46,318 nucleotides of DNA, taken from an uncultured Muribaculaceae bacterium. Lineage in GTDB: Bacteria > Bacteroidota > Bacteroidia > Bacteroidales > Muribaculaceae. The notes beneath the pieces are model-generated. The model ran no database searches and had not been told where the DNA came from. It was given only the letters and a program-made list of their open reading frames with translations. The DNA lies in assembly GCA_947628285.1 (NCBI GenBank), contig CANQZK010000002.1:1-46318 (forward strand), read 5' to 3'. The position numbers and the translations under genes were made by a program. This document shows positions 20,485-29,234 of this stretch, one piece after another. Within the stretch, counting starts at the first letter, position 1; every line of letters starts with the position of its first letter.

Positions 20485-20522
20485 ACCGGAATCCAATATT
20501 CTATCCATTGAACTACGGAGAC
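20485..20522 (-). pseudogene. 5' half of a host tRNA-Arg(CCG), cut at the anticodon loop
   Basis: Bases 1-38 of a tRNA-Arg, GTCTCCG through the loop TTCCGGT, match the intact copy at 33 of 38 positions; after the last anticodon-loop base all similarity stops. No T arm follows. It sits 34 bases downstream of a full promoter. This is the expected remnant of integration by crossover in the anticodon loop, with the 3' half at the far end of the element, outside the window. Confidence 0.75.
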
Positions 20523-20555
20523 GTGTTTTAAGTGCAGTTTTTGCCTTTGCGACTG

Positions 20556-20587
20556 CAAAAGTAATCGTTTTTTTGTAAATTTGCAAA
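20556..20587 (-). promoter_or_regulatory. Host promoter of the tRNA-Arg gene
   Basis: On the minus strand TTTG (20587-20584), 20 bases, TACTTTTG (20563-20556) match both boxes. The start would be near 20549, about 26 bases before the 5' end of the severed tRNA half. It now probably transcribes the half and then the intact element-borne tRNA. Confidence 0.7.
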
Positions 20588-20645
20588 AAATAAGTGACTC
20601 ACTTGGAATAGCAATTGATTTTTACTTAAAAGACAGCTGAGTATT

Positions 20646-21311
20646 ATGGACGTCCGAATCGACCCCTCATGGCATACGGCTCTTGCCGATGAATGGAATA
20701 AACCGTATTTCGCCGACCTTGCGAACTTTGTCCGCGAGCAATACCGCACAACCACGGTTTACCCGGCCGCCGGCAATATCTTCGCGGCCTTCGACGCCTG
20801 CCCTTTCGACAAGGTCAAGGTTGTCATCGTGGGCCAGGACCCCTACCATGAACCGGGGCAGGCCATGGGCCTATCGTTCGCTGTGCCTCAGGGCGTCCGC
20901 ATGCCTCCCTCGCTGGTCAACATATTCAAGGAAATCCGCAGCGATACGGGCGTGGAGCCGCTGCCCGACGGCGACCTGCGGCGATGGGCCAGTCAGGGCG
21001 TTCTGCTGCTCAACGCCACCCTGACGGTCGAGGCCCATCGCGCCGCCTCGCATCAGGGACGCGGCTGGGAGAATCTGACCGACGCCGCCATCCGTGCGCT
21101 GTCCGAAGGCCGCCAGGGGCTGGTGTTCATGCTGTGGGGCAGCTCGGCCATGCGCAAGGGGGCTTCCATTGACCGCATGCACCACCTGGTGCTGACATCG
21201 CCCCACCCCTCGCCGCTTTCGGCGCATCGCGGATTCTTCGGCAACCATCATTTCTCGCGGGCCAACGACTATCTGAAAGCTCGCGGACTGTCCCCCATAG
21301 ACTGGCGATGA
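20646..21311 (+). CDS. ung: Uracil-DNA glycosylase (family 1)
   Basis: Ung removes uracil from DNA to start base-excision repair. The water-activating motif 'GQDPYHEPGQAMGLSF' lies near residue 66, 'LLLNATLTVE' at about 119, 'FMLWGSSA' at about 160 and the Leu loop 'SPHPSPLSAHRGFFG' near 188. Length 221 is normal. A TAAATTTG -7-like box lies at 20576-20583 but without a well-spaced TTTG. The stop overlaps the next start, so the three rightward genes form one operon. This is the first backbone gene beyond the element. Confidence 0.97.
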   Translation: MDVRIDPSWHTALADEWNKPYFADLANFVREQYRTTTVYPAAGNIFAAFDACPFDKVKVVIVGQDPYHEPGQAMGLSFAVPQGVRMPPSLVNIFKEIRSDTGVEPLPDGDLRRWASQGVLLLNATLTVEAHRAASHQGRGWENLTDAAIRALSEGRQGLVFMLWGSSAMRKGASIDRMHHLVLTSPHPSPLSAHRGFFGNHHFSRANDYLKARGLSPIDWR

Positions 21312-22564
21312 AAAGGCTCCTCACACTGCTGTCCGCGCTCTGCTGCATACTGTGCGGCCGGGCCATTACGGACACCATGACCGGCATATTCGACGACCGC
21401 ATCCGCACGGTCCACGCCGTCACGGACGGCAACATGTTCGCGCCCCCGGTGGTGATGGAAGGCACCGGCGGACGCATCAATTTCGCCTTTGACCATCTGG
21501 CGGACGACCGCGACTATTTCCGTTACCGCATAGTGCGCTGCGAGGCCGACTGGCAACCGTCGCGCCTGGCCGAAGCCGAATACCTCGAGGGGTTCAACGA
21601 ATCGCCCATAGAGGATTACGAGTTCTCACGCGCCACCACAGTGCCCTACGTGCATTATTCGTTCGATTTCCCCAACGAGCAGATCCGGCCCACGCTGTCG
21701 GGCAACTATCTTGTGCAGGTGTACCGCGAGGACAATCCGGACGAGGTCCTGTGGCAGCACCGCGTCATGGTGAGCGAGCAGACCGCTCCGATATCGGTCA
21801 GCGTATCCACCGTGACCGATGTCGACTACAACGACGGCCACCAGCAGTTGGCCGTGACGGTCGATACCGAGCGGGCCGACGTAGACAATCCGTTCAACGA
21901 CCTGCGCGTGGTCATAAGCCAGAACGGCCGCGCCGACAATGAGGTGACCCTGCGGCAGCCCATGCGCATGTCCGGCTCGAAGGCCGTCTATGAGCATCAG
22001 CGCCCGCTGGTGTTCGAGGCCGGCAACGAGTACCGCCGCATGGAGGTGTCGAACATCAACTATCCCGGCATGCACGTCGAGGACATTGCCTACTCACGCC
22101 CATACTACCATTTCAAGCTGCAGACAGACCAGTCACGCGCCGGACAGTCCTACCTGTATGATCAGACCCAGCATGGCCGGTTTGTGGTGCGTGAGTATAA
22201 TTCCGACGAGTCAGACGTGGACGCCGATTACGTAGTGGTCCACTTCGCCCTGGAATATCCCGAAATGCCCGGCTATCAGATATTTCTGGACGGCGACTTC
22301 ACCTCCCGTCGGTTCGACCCGTCCTCGATAATGAGCTTCAACCGCGCCACGGGCCTGTATGAGAAAGCCGTGCTGCTCAAGCAGGGCGCATACAACTATC
22401 AGTACCTTGCCGTGCCCCCGGGCGGCAAGCGCGGTACCACCTCGGTAATCGAGGGCGACAAATACCAGACCGTCAACGAGTACCTTGTCAAGGTCTACAC
22501 CCGCCGACCCACCGAACGCACCGATCGCCTCATTGGTGTAACCCAAATCACAACCGAACCATAA
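21308..22564 (+). CDS. Type IX secretion system plug protein (DUF5103)
   Basis: A 418-residue secreted protein with a signal peptide ('MKRLLTLLSALCCILCGRA'). It shows the DUF5103 pattern: 'FRYRIVRCEADWQPS', 'FNESPIEDYEFSRATTVPYVHYSF', 'LSGNYLVQVY' and 'YLYDQTQHGRFVVREY'. The family is described as the plug that closes the T9SS outer-membrane translocon. It overlaps ung by 4 bases. Its presence, with the sorting-like tail on the glycoside hydrolase at 36.9-38.9 kb, supports a working T9SS in this host. Confidence 0.88.
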   Translation: MKRLLTLLSALCCILCGRAITDTMTGIFDDRIRTVHAVTDGNMFAPPVVMEGTGGRINFAFDHLADDRDYFRYRIVRCEADWQPSRLAEAEYLEGFNESPIEDYEFSRATTVPYVHYSFDFPNEQIRPTLSGNYLVQVYREDNPDEVLWQHRVMVSEQTAPISVSVSTVTDVDYNDGHQQLAVTVDTERADVDNPFNDLRVVISQNGRADNEVTLRQPMRMSGSKAVYEHQRPLVFEAGNEYRRMEVSNINYPGMHVEDIAYSRPYYHFKLQTDQSRAGQSYLYDQTQHGRFVVREYNSDESDVDADYVVVHFALEYPEMPGYQIFLDGDFTSRRFDPSSIMSFNRATGLYEKAVLLKQGAYNYQYLAVPPGGKRGTTSVIEGDKYQTVNEYLVKVYTRRPTERTDRLIGVTQITTEP

Positions 22565-22566
22565 GC

Positions 22567-23166
22567 ATGATACAGATACAGGACACAATAGTGAGCCTCG
22601 ACCTCATAGAACGTTATTTCTGCTGCGACCTTGACAAATGCAAGGGCCAATGCTGCATCGACGGCGATGCCGGCGCCCCTCTGACCGCCGAGGAGGACGA
22701 GCGCATCAAGGCCATCCTGCCCGAAATTTACGATGACCTTCTGCCGGCGGCCCGCCGCGTCATTGACGAGGAAGGGACAAGCTACGTGGACGAGGAAGGC
22801 GACCTGGTGACGCAGATAATCGACGGCGGCAACTGCGTGTTCAGCTGCTATGACGACAACGGCATGTGCCTGTGCGCCATCGAGAAAGCCTACCGCGAAG
22901 GACGCGTCGATTTCCGCAAGCCGCAGTCATGCCATCTCTATCCCGTACGCCTGAAAAAGTACCCAACCTTCACGGCCGTCAACCTGCACCGCTGGAAAAT
23001 CTGCAAATGCGCCGAGGTGCTGGGCCGTGCCAAGCAACTGCGGGCATACGAATTCCTGCGCGAGCCTCTCACCGAGCGGTTCGGCAAGGACTGGTACGAC
23101 GAACTGGCCCTCACCGCAGGCGAGTACCTGAAGTGGAGCCAATCGTCTGACGGGCATAAGGATTAA
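22567..23166 (+). CDS. DUF3109 family cysteine-rich protein
   Basis: A 199-residue protein with many cysteines, in the DUF3109 order: 'CCDLDKCKGQCCIDGDAGAPL', 'CVFSCYDDNGMCLCAIEKAY', 'KPQSCHLYPVRL' and 'HRWKICKCA'. The arrangement resembles YkgJ-type zinc or iron-sulfur proteins. No reaction is known to me. It starts 2 bases after the T9SS plug gene and ends overlapping the convergent membrane gene by 4 bases. Confidence 0.88.
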   Translation: MIQIQDTIVSLDLIERYFCCDLDKCKGQCCIDGDAGAPLTAEEDERIKAILPEIYDDLLPAARRVIDEEGTSYVDEEGDLVTQIIDGGNCVFSCYDDNGMCLCAIEKAYREGRVDFRKPQSCHLYPVRLKKYPTFTAVNLHRWKICKCAEVLGRAKQLRAYEFLREPLTERFGKDWYDELALTAGEYLKWSQSSDGHKD

Positions 23167-23453
23167 CGACTCCCTACGGGCTCGTCAAGATAGTTGCGGG
23201 CGTGCGGCACGACTTTCGGTTTCGGCGTTTCCGGGCCGGATTTGCGTCGGCCTTTCCGTTTGCGGACTTTTCCGTCATTGACCGTATCGGCCGGCGTCTC
23301 CGGGATGGAATCAAGGCTGGCCGCCGGCACCTCACGTATCTCCACCTGACGGGTAGAGTGCTTTGCCGTGAATATGATGACGGCAAAGACTATGAGCAGC
23401 CCCACGGCAAGACCTATTGACTCACGGACAGTCTGACGGAAACGCCTCGCCAT
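23163..23453 (-). CDS. Small single-pass membrane protein
   Basis: A 96-residue protein with one transmembrane helix at about residues 12-28 ('IGLAVGLLIVFAVIIF') and a soluble C-terminal part rich in Pro, Lys and Arg ('RKRKGRRKSGPETPKPKV'). It begins 1 base after the NSS transporter stop and is likely co-transcribed. The function is unknown; a role as a small transporter partner is only suggested by position. Confidence 0.6.
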   Translation of the reverse strand: MARRFRQTVRESIGLAVGLLIVFAVIIFTAKHSTRQVEIREVPAASLDSIPETPADTVNDGKVRKRKGRRKSGPETPKPKVVPHARNYLDEPVGSR

Positions 23454-23454
23454 G

Positions 23455-24822
23455 TCATATGAAGTTGGTTATCAGGATGGTGGCAATCAGCACCGGGGCA
23501 AGATAACGTACCACGAAAATCACGAAACCGGTGATGCGCGAGCGGATGGTACCCTCGTTGCTGAGCTGCGATTTGAGCAGCCCGCGGGGTGCGAACCAGC
23601 CTATGTACACGCAGACACCGATGGCTACCAGAGGCAGCATTATGTTGGTCGACACGGTATCGAGGAAGTCGAACAGATTCAGCCCGAAAATGGTGAACCC
23701 TCTCAGCGAGCTGAACGACAGTGAGCACAGCGCGCTGCAAGGCAGCAGCGGCAGCAGGGCCACGCAGCAGGCTTTCAGGCGGCTCATGCCGAATTTATCC
23801 TGCAGGAAGGCTATGATGACCTCGGTCGATGACACTGTAGAGGTCAGCGCAGCCGCAAACAGCAGGAAGAAGAACAGGATGGACCACAGCTGCGTGCCGG
23901 GGATTCTGGCGAACACCTCGGGCAGGGTCTGGAACACCAGCGTCACGCCGCGCAGCGAGTGGTCCGACAGGCCGAAACTTGCCACCGCCGGGAATATCAC
24001 AAAACCGACAAGCAGCGCCACAAGCAAGGTCATGCATGCCACGATGACAGATGTGCGCGTCAGGCGCGTGTCCGAGGGGTAATAGGCGCCGTAGGTTATC
24101 AGGATGCCCATGCCCAGGCTGAGCGAGAAAAAGCACTGTCCCAGGGCGTTGACCACGGTCATAGGCGTAATTTTGCTGAAGTCGGGCGAGAGGAACCACT
24201 CAACGCCGGCCGATGCGCCGGGCAGCGACAGCGTGACGCAGCACAGCACCACCAGCACCACGAACAGTACCGGCATCAGCACGTTGGACAGGCGCTCGAT
24301 GCCCTTCTGCACGCCGCCCATCAGCACTCCCAAGTTAATCAGGATGACCAGCGCGGTGAATATCACCGGCTGCAGGGGCGAGAAGATGTAATCCGTCATC
24401 TTGCCGGTGAAGAATTCGTCGGCAGCCGCCGAATTGCTCAGGTCGGCCCCGGCATAGAGGTCGCCCGTCAGCGAGTTCCAAAAGTACTGCAGTGTCCAAC
24501 CCTCAACCACCATGTAAAAACAGGCAATGAGGCATGACGCAAGGATTCCGGCAGCTCCGACCAGCCACCATGATTTGCCCGGCGACAGCTTGTTGAACAC
24601 CGTCACAGAGTCGGAACGGCCGCCGCGGCCCAGCGAAAACTCTGCCAACATGACCGAAATGCCCAGCATGAATATGCAGCATATGTACAGCAGCAGGAAC
24701 GCCGCGCCGCCGTTGGCCTGGGTCTCGGCCGGGAATCGCCATATGTTGCCCAGGCCCACGGCCGACCCGACCGTGGCCGCTATCAGGCCGACTTTGCTTT
24801 TGAATAATCTGTTTGTCGACAT
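23455..24822 (-). CDS. Sodium-dependent transporter, NSS/SNF family
   Basis: A 455-residue membrane protein with about 12 helices. The opening 'KVGLIAATVGSAVGLGNIWRFP' is the sodium-binding unwound TM1 of the LeuT family; 'NGGAAFLLLYI' and the TM6 region 'ALGQCFFSLSLGMGILITYGAYY' are also typical. It likely imports an amino acid or amine with sodium; the substrate cannot be read from sequence. It is transcribed leftward between miaB and a small membrane protein. Confidence 0.93.
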   Translation of the reverse strand: MSTNRLFKSKVGLIAATVGSAVGLGNIWRFPAETQANGGAAFLLLYICCIFMLGISVMLAEFSLGRGGRSDSVTVFNKLSPGKSWWLVGAAGILASCLIACFYMVVEGWTLQYFWNSLTGDLYAGADLSNSAAADEFFTGKMTDYIFSPLQPVIFTALVILINLGVLMGGVQKGIERLSNVLMPVLFVVLVVLCCVTLSLPGASAGVEWFLSPDFSKITPMTVVNALGQCFFSLSLGMGILITYGAYYPSDTRLTRTSVIVACMTLLVALLVGFVIFPAVASFGLSDHSLRGVTLVFQTLPEVFARIPGTQLWSILFFFLLFAAALTSTVSSTEVIIAFLQDKFGMSRLKACCVALLPLLPCSALCSLSFSSLRGFTIFGLNLFDFLDTVSTNIMLPLVAIGVCVYIGWFAPRGLLKSQLSNEGTIRSRITGFVIFVVRYLAPVLIATILITNFI

Positions 24823-24858
24823 ATAATCTCTAATCTCTTTAAGTATAACTATGTGTAA

Positions 24859-26199
24859 TCAATCCAAAGTTTCGCATATAAGCGTGGCCGATGTCGCATC
24901 CGTCACGCGGACGCGGACCGTCTGCCCTATCGAGTGGCCACCGCGCGGCAGCACACAGGCCTTGTTGCCTTCGGTTCGGCCCACAAGCTGCTCGGTGCTC
25001 TTCTTGGCTATGCCCTCGATGAGCACCTCGAACTCGCGGCCTATGTCGCGGCGGTTCGACTCGCTCGACAGCTCGTTCTGCAGGGCTATCATGCGGTTCA
25101 GACGGTCAATCTTGACCTCCTCCGGGACGTTGTCAGGCATGGTGCGCGATGCCAGCGTGCCCGGGCGCTCCGAATACTTGAACATGAAGGCGGCGTCGAA
25201 GCCCACCTGACGCATCAGCGACAGTGTCTGCTCGAAATCCTTCTCGGTCTCGTCGTGGAAGCCCGTGAACATATCGGTAGTGATGGTACAGTCCGGCATG
25301 ATGCGGCGGATGGCCGCCACGCGGTCCAGATACCAGGCGCGGGTATACTTGCGGTTCATGGCCTGAAGCACCTTGTCGCTGCCCGACTGCACGGGCAGAT
25401 GTATGTGGCGGCAAATGTTGGCATGGGCTGCCATCGTCTCTATGACTTTATCGCTAAGGTCTTTGGGGTGCGATGTGGTGAAGCGGATTCTCATATCCGG
25501 CGCCGCCAGGGCCACAGCCTCCAGCAGGGCGGCGAAGTCCGTATCCCGGCCTTCTTCGTCGGTATAGCGGTACGAGTTCACATTCTGGCCCAGCAGGGTG
25601 ACTTCCTTGTATCCGCGCTGGCGCAGGTCGGCAATCTCGCTGAGGATACTCTGCACCGGACGGCTGCGCTCGCGTCCGCGTGTGTAGGGCACGATGCAGT
25701 ACGAGCAGAAATTGTTGCAGCCGCGCATAATGCTCACATATCCGCTGACACGCGCTGCCCCGATACGCCGCGGAATCACATCGCGGTAAGTCTCGGTGGT
25801 GCTCAGCTCCACATCAATGGCTTTCTGCCCCAGCTCGGCGGCGGCGAACAACTCCGGCAGATGCAGGTAGGAGTCCGGTCCTGCCACGACATCCACGCCG
25901 TGGTTCTCGATGAGATTCTCGCGCACACGCTCGGCCATGCAGCCGATTACGCCCACTATGAGCCGGCGGCCGGTGCGTTTGCGGCGCAGCGAGGCCAGAT
26001 ATTGCAGGCGCGACACGATTTTCTGCTCGGCGTTGTCACGTATGGAGCATGTGTTGAGCAGAATTGCGTCGGCCTCGGCGATATCGTCGGTCAGCTCATA
26101 GCCGGCCATGCCCAAAATAGATGCCACGACCTCAGAATCAGCCACATTCATCTGGCATCCGTAGGTCTCGATATATAATTGTCCGTTAATTTTCTGCAT
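24859..26199 (-). CDS. miaB: tRNA-2-methylthio-N6-dimethylallyladenosine synthase
   Basis: MiaB adds a methylthio group to i6A37 of tRNAs reading UNN codons, using two iron-sulfur clusters and SAM. The N-terminal UPF0004 domain has 'YIETYGCQMNVADSEVV', 'NTCSIRDNAEQK' and 'GVIGCMAER'. The radical SAM domain has 'RGCNNFCSYCIVPYTRGRERS' near residue 150. A TRAM domain closes the protein ('VLIEGIAKKSTEQLVGRTEGN'). Length 446 is standard. A -7 box TAAATTTG lies at 26257-26250 on the minus strand. Confidence 0.97.
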   Translation of the reverse strand: MQKINGQLYIETYGCQMNVADSEVVASILGMAGYELTDDIAEADAILLNTCSIRDNAEQKIVSRLQYLASLRRKRTGRRLIVGVIGCMAERVRENLIENHGVDVVAGPDSYLHLPELFAAAELGQKAIDVELSTTETYRDVIPRRIGAARVSGYVSIMRGCNNFCSYCIVPYTRGRERSRPVQSILSEIADLRQRGYKEVTLLGQNVNSYRYTDEEGRDTDFAALLEAVALAAPDMRIRFTTSHPKDLSDKVIETMAAHANICRHIHLPVQSGSDKVLQAMNRKYTRAWYLDRVAAIRRIMPDCTITTDMFTGFHDETEKDFEQTLSLMRQVGFDAAFMFKYSERPGTLASRTMPDNVPEEVKIDRLNRMIALQNELSSESNRRDIGREFEVLIEGIAKKSTEQLVGRTEGNKACVLPRGGHSIGQTVRVRVTDATSATLICETLD

Positions 26200-26215
26200 A
26201 ATTCTTTAAAAAAAT

Positions 26216-26247
26216 TTTGTGCCGTTGCACAATAATCTTTAAATTTG
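26216..26247 (+). promoter_or_regulatory. Promoter of the CoA-transferase gene
   Basis: TTTG (26216-26219), 20 bases, TAAATTTG (26240-26247) match the Bacteroidota consensus at both boxes, about 56 bases before the start codon. Confidence 0.75.
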
Positions 26248-26302
26248 TGCAAATTTACAAATTTTGAATTTAATACCGTAATTTATCAACGTCAAAATAC
26301 AC

Positions 26303-27802
26303 GTGCATATGGCTTTTAACCGTATTACGGCAGCTGAGGCCGCCGATATGATTAAGGACGGCGATACCGTCGGATTTTCAGGATTTACGGCTCCGGGAGC
26401 CCCTAAATTCGTACCCGAAGAAATTGCAGCCAAGGCTGTAAGAGAACACGAGGCCGGTAGGCCCTTCAAAATCAACCTGTTCACGGGCGCATCCACGTCG
26501 GAACACGCCGACGGTGCCCTGGCCCGCGCCAACGCCATCAACATGCGCGCGCCCTATCAGAACGTCCCCGACCTGCGCAAGCGTATTAACTGCCACGATG
26601 TCCACTACTGCGACCGTCACCTCTCCGAGATGGCTCAGGAATTCCGCTACGGATTCTACGGCAAGATGGACTTCGCCATCATCGAGGCCGCCGACATCAC
26701 TCCTGACGGCGAGATAATCCTGGGCTGCGGTCTGGGTAACATCCCCACCTACGCCTCGATGGCCGACAAAATCATCATCGAGCTCAACGCCAAACTGCCC
26801 AAGTCGCTGCACGGCATGCACGACGTGGTCATCCTTCAGGACCCTCCCTACCGTCGCGAAATCGGCATCTACACGCCGTCGGACCGCATCGGCTCGCCCG
26901 TCCTCAAGGTCGACCCCTCTAAGATTGTCGGCATCGTCGAGACCGATTCATATGACTGTGTCAAGCCCTTCACCGAACCCGACGACACCTCCAAGCTCAT
27001 CGGCTCAAACGTAGTCCGTTTCCTGGTGGGCGAATATCAGGCCGGCCGTCTGCCCAAGGAGTTCCTGCCTCTGCAGTCAGGCGTGGGCAACGTGGCCAAC
27101 GCCGTGCTCTATGACCTGGGCGAAAGCACCGTGCTGCCCAAGTTCCAGATGTACACCGAGGTTATCCAGGACGCCGTGGTAGAGCTGCTCAAGAAAGGCA
27201 AATGTACCTTCGCATCGACCTGCTCGATGACCTTCTCGGACAAGACCGAGGAAGAGGTATTCGCCAACATGGACTTCTTCCGCGACAAGATTGTGATGCG
27301 CCCCGCCGAAATCTCCAATAACCCCGAGGTTATCCGCCGACTGGGCGTCATCGCCATGAACACCGCGCTTGAAGCCGACATCTTCGGCGGCGTCAACTCC
27401 ACCCACGTGCTCGGCACAAAGATGATGAACGGCATCGGAGGCTCAGGCGACTTCACCCGCAACGCCTACATCTCCATCTTCAGCTGCCCCTCTGTAACCA
27501 AGGGCGGTCTGATCAGCAACATCGTGCCCATGGTGGCACACGCCGATCACTCGGAACACTCCGTCGACGTTGTCGTTACCGACCAGGGCATTGCCGACCT
27601 GCGCCACCTCGACCCCGTTCAGCGCGCTCAGGTCATCATCGAAAACTGCGCACACCCCGACTACCGTCCCCTGCTGCTCGACTATCTCCACCTGGGCAAG
27701 GGCGGTCAGACACCCCACTCTCTCCAGGCCGCGTTTGAATTCCACAACGCATTCAACAACACCGGCGACATGCGCAACGCCGACTTTGCCAAGTACAAAT
27801 AA
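26303..27802 (+). CDS. Acetyl-CoA hydrolase/transferase family (succinyl-CoA:acetate CoA-transferase-like)
   Basis: A 499-residue class I CoA-transferase. It opens 'RITAAEAADMIKDGDTVGFSGFT', has 'FTGASTSEHADGALA', 'ADITPDGEIILGCGLGNIP', 'LPLQSGVGNVANAVL' and 'GVNSTHVLGTKMMNGIGGSGDF', the pattern of the Cat1/AarC/ScpC group that moves CoA between succinate, acetate or propionate. In Bacteroidales this fits acetate or propionate release in succinate-pathway fermentation. Start could be 26303 or the Met at 26309. It is monocistronic with its own promoter and terminator. Confidence 0.9.
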   Translation: MHMAFNRITAAEAADMIKDGDTVGFSGFTAPGAPKFVPEEIAAKAVREHEAGRPFKINLFTGASTSEHADGALARANAINMRAPYQNVPDLRKRINCHDVHYCDRHLSEMAQEFRYGFYGKMDFAIIEAADITPDGEIILGCGLGNIPTYASMADKIIIELNAKLPKSLHGMHDVVILQDPPYRREIGIYTPSDRIGSPVLKVDPSKIVGIVETDSYDCVKPFTEPDDTSKLIGSNVVRFLVGEYQAGRLPKEFLPLQSGVGNVANAVLYDLGESTVLPKFQMYTEVIQDAVVELLKKGKCTFASTCSMTFSDKTEEEVFANMDFFRDKIVMRPAEISNNPEVIRRLGVIAMNTALEADIFGGVNSTHVLGTKMMNGIGGSGDFTRNAYISIFSCPSVTKGGLISNIVPMVAHADHSEHSVDVVVTDQGIADLRHLDPVQRAQVIIENCAHPDYRPLLLDYLHLGKGGQTPHSLQAAFEFHNAFNNTGDMRNADFAKYK

Positions 27803-27826
27803 AATTCGTCATCCATCCTAATACTT

Positions 27827-27861
27827 CGGGGCCGGTCACTGTCAATCAGTAACCGGCCCCG
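27827..27861 (+). terminator. Rho-independent terminator after the CoA-transferase gene
   Basis: A 15-bp stem with one mismatch (CGGGGCCGGTCACTG with CAGTAACCGGCCCCG) and a 5-base loop, followed by gtcttattt. It may serve both this gene and the convergent crcB. Confidence 0.85.
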
Positions 27862-27883
27862 GTCTTATTTCCTGTAATCAATT

Positions 27884-28255
27884 TTACTTTGTCAGGCTGA
27901 CACCGGCCAGGACGGCGGCGATGCCCAGCAGGACGCTGAGCAGGACGTAGACTGTGGCCGTATGCCAGTTGCCCTCCTGAATCAGCACAAGGCACTCGCG
28001 CGAGAAGGTGCTGAAGGTGGTGAAACCTCCGCAGAACCCCACGACGAGGGCCAGCCGGGCCGCCTCGGAGTCGATATGGCGCACGAACAGCCCGGCCAGC
28101 AGCCCTATCAGGAATGAGCCTATGACATTGACCGCGAACGTAGGCCATGGAAAGGCATACGCAGTCTGCAAGGCGGTGCTGCGGCTTATCAGAAAGCGGC
28201 ACACACTGCCTATGCCTCCGCCGGCAAAGACGCAGGCCACATCAGTCCAGGTCAT
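27884..28255 (-). CDS. crcB: Fluoride ion channel CrcB/FluC
   Basis: From Met 28255 (MTWTDVACVFAGGGIG...) it has 123 residues and four transmembrane helices, the normal FluC size; the track's longer frame lies within trxB. 'GGGIGSVCRFLISR', 'TFAVNVIGSFLIGLLAG' (with the pore Asn) and 'GFCGGFTTFSTFSRE' (the TFS(T)F fluoride track) are diagnostic. It exports toxic fluoride. It starts 7 bases after trxB, so it is co-transcribed; no fluoride riboswitch is visible in front of it. Confidence 0.93.
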   Translation of the reverse strand: MTWTDVACVFAGGGIGSVCRFLISRSTALQTAYAFPWPTFAVNVIGSFLIGLLAGLFVRHIDSEAARLALVVGFCGGFTTFSTFSRECLVLIQEGNWHTATVYVLLSVLLGIAAVLAGVSLTK

Positions 28256-28262
28256 GCCGCGT

Positions 28263-29204
28263 TCAGAGTGTATGCTCCACAAGGAAACGCTCGGCGTCAA
28301 GAGCCGCACGGGCGCCTGAACCGGCTGCGACGATGGCCTGGCGGTAGCGCGGATCGGCCACGTCGCCGGCCGCGAACACGCCTTCAACGCTGGTGCATGT
28401 CGAGGGTGCCTTGACCTTGATGTAACCGTCGGCGTCGAGCTCAAGCTGGCCGTCGAACATGGCCGTGTTGGGCTTGTGGCCGATGGCCAGGAAGAAGCCG
28501 TCGATGGCTATGTCGAAATGATCCTCGCGGGGTGTGCCGAGATGCGACACAACGTGTGCGCCTTCAACCACCTCTTCGCCAAAGAGGCCTTCGGTGTTGG
28601 TGTTGAACAGAATCTCGATTTTGGGGTTCTCGCCGACACGCTTCTGCATCACCTTGGAGGCGCGCAGATAGTCCTTGCGCACAATCAGATAGACCTTCTT
28701 GGCCAGACCGGCCAGGTAGAGAGCCTCCTCGCAGGCTGTATCGCCGCCGCCCACCACTGCTACGGTGCGGTTGCGGTAGAAGAAGCCGTCGCAGGTGGCG
28801 CAGGCCGACACACCCATGCCGTTGTATTTCTGTTCGTCGGGCAGGCCCAGGTATTTGGCCGTGGCGCCGGTGCATACAATCAGCGTTTCGGCCATGATGA
28901 TGTCGCTGCCGTTGAGCGTGACGGTGAAGGGGCGCTTGGAGAGGTCGACCGATGTAACCAGGGCTTCGCGGATTTCGGTGTTGAAGCGCAGGGCCTGGGC
29001 GCGGAGGTCGTTCATCATCTCGGGGCCTTGAATACCCTGAGGATAGCCTGGGAAGTTTTCCACCTCAGTGGTGGTGGTGAGCTGTCCGCCGGGGACGGGA
29101 CCCTGCACGAGTACGGGACTGAGATTGGCGCGGGCGGCATAGATGGCGGCGGTGTAGCCGGCCGGGCCCGAACCTATTATAAGGCATTTGACTGTCTGTG
29201 CCAT
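28263..29204 (-). CDS. trxB: Thioredoxin reductase
   Basis: A 313-residue FAD/NADPH flavoprotein that reduces thioredoxin. The FAD site is 'IIGSGPAGYTAAIYAARANL', the redox pair is CATC in 'SACATCDGFFYRN' near residue 136, the NADPH site is 'AVVGGGDTACEEALYL', and 'GVFAAGDVADPRYRQ' is the C-terminal FAD motif. It is followed closely by crcB and preceded, 30 bases away, by the LolA-like gene, in one leftward cluster. Confidence 0.97.
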   Translation of the reverse strand: MAQTVKCLIIGSGPAGYTAAIYAARANLSPVLVQGPVPGGQLTTTTEVENFPGYPQGIQGPEMMNDLRAQALRFNTEIREALVTSVDLSKRPFTVTLNGSDIIMAETLIVCTGATAKYLGLPDEQKYNGMGVSACATCDGFFYRNRTVAVVGGGDTACEEALYLAGLAKKVYLIVRKDYLRASKVMQKRVGENPKIEILFNTNTEGLFGEEVVEGAHVVSHLGTPREDHFDIAIDGFFLAIGHKPNTAMFDGQLELDADGYIKVKAPSTCTSVEGVFAAGDVADPRYRQAIVAAGSGARAALDAERFLVEHTL

Positions 29205-29234
29205 TGATGGTTATATTGGTTATATTAGTTATGT

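Noticed and set aside
20485-20522. A second functional tRNA-Arg
   Set aside because: Sequence after the anticodon loop does not form an anticodon 3' stem, T arm or acceptor; only the 5' half remains.
28256-28262. Fluoride riboswitch in front of crcB
   Set aside because: Only 7 bases separate crcB from trxB, so no aptamer fits; expression must come from the trxB side.
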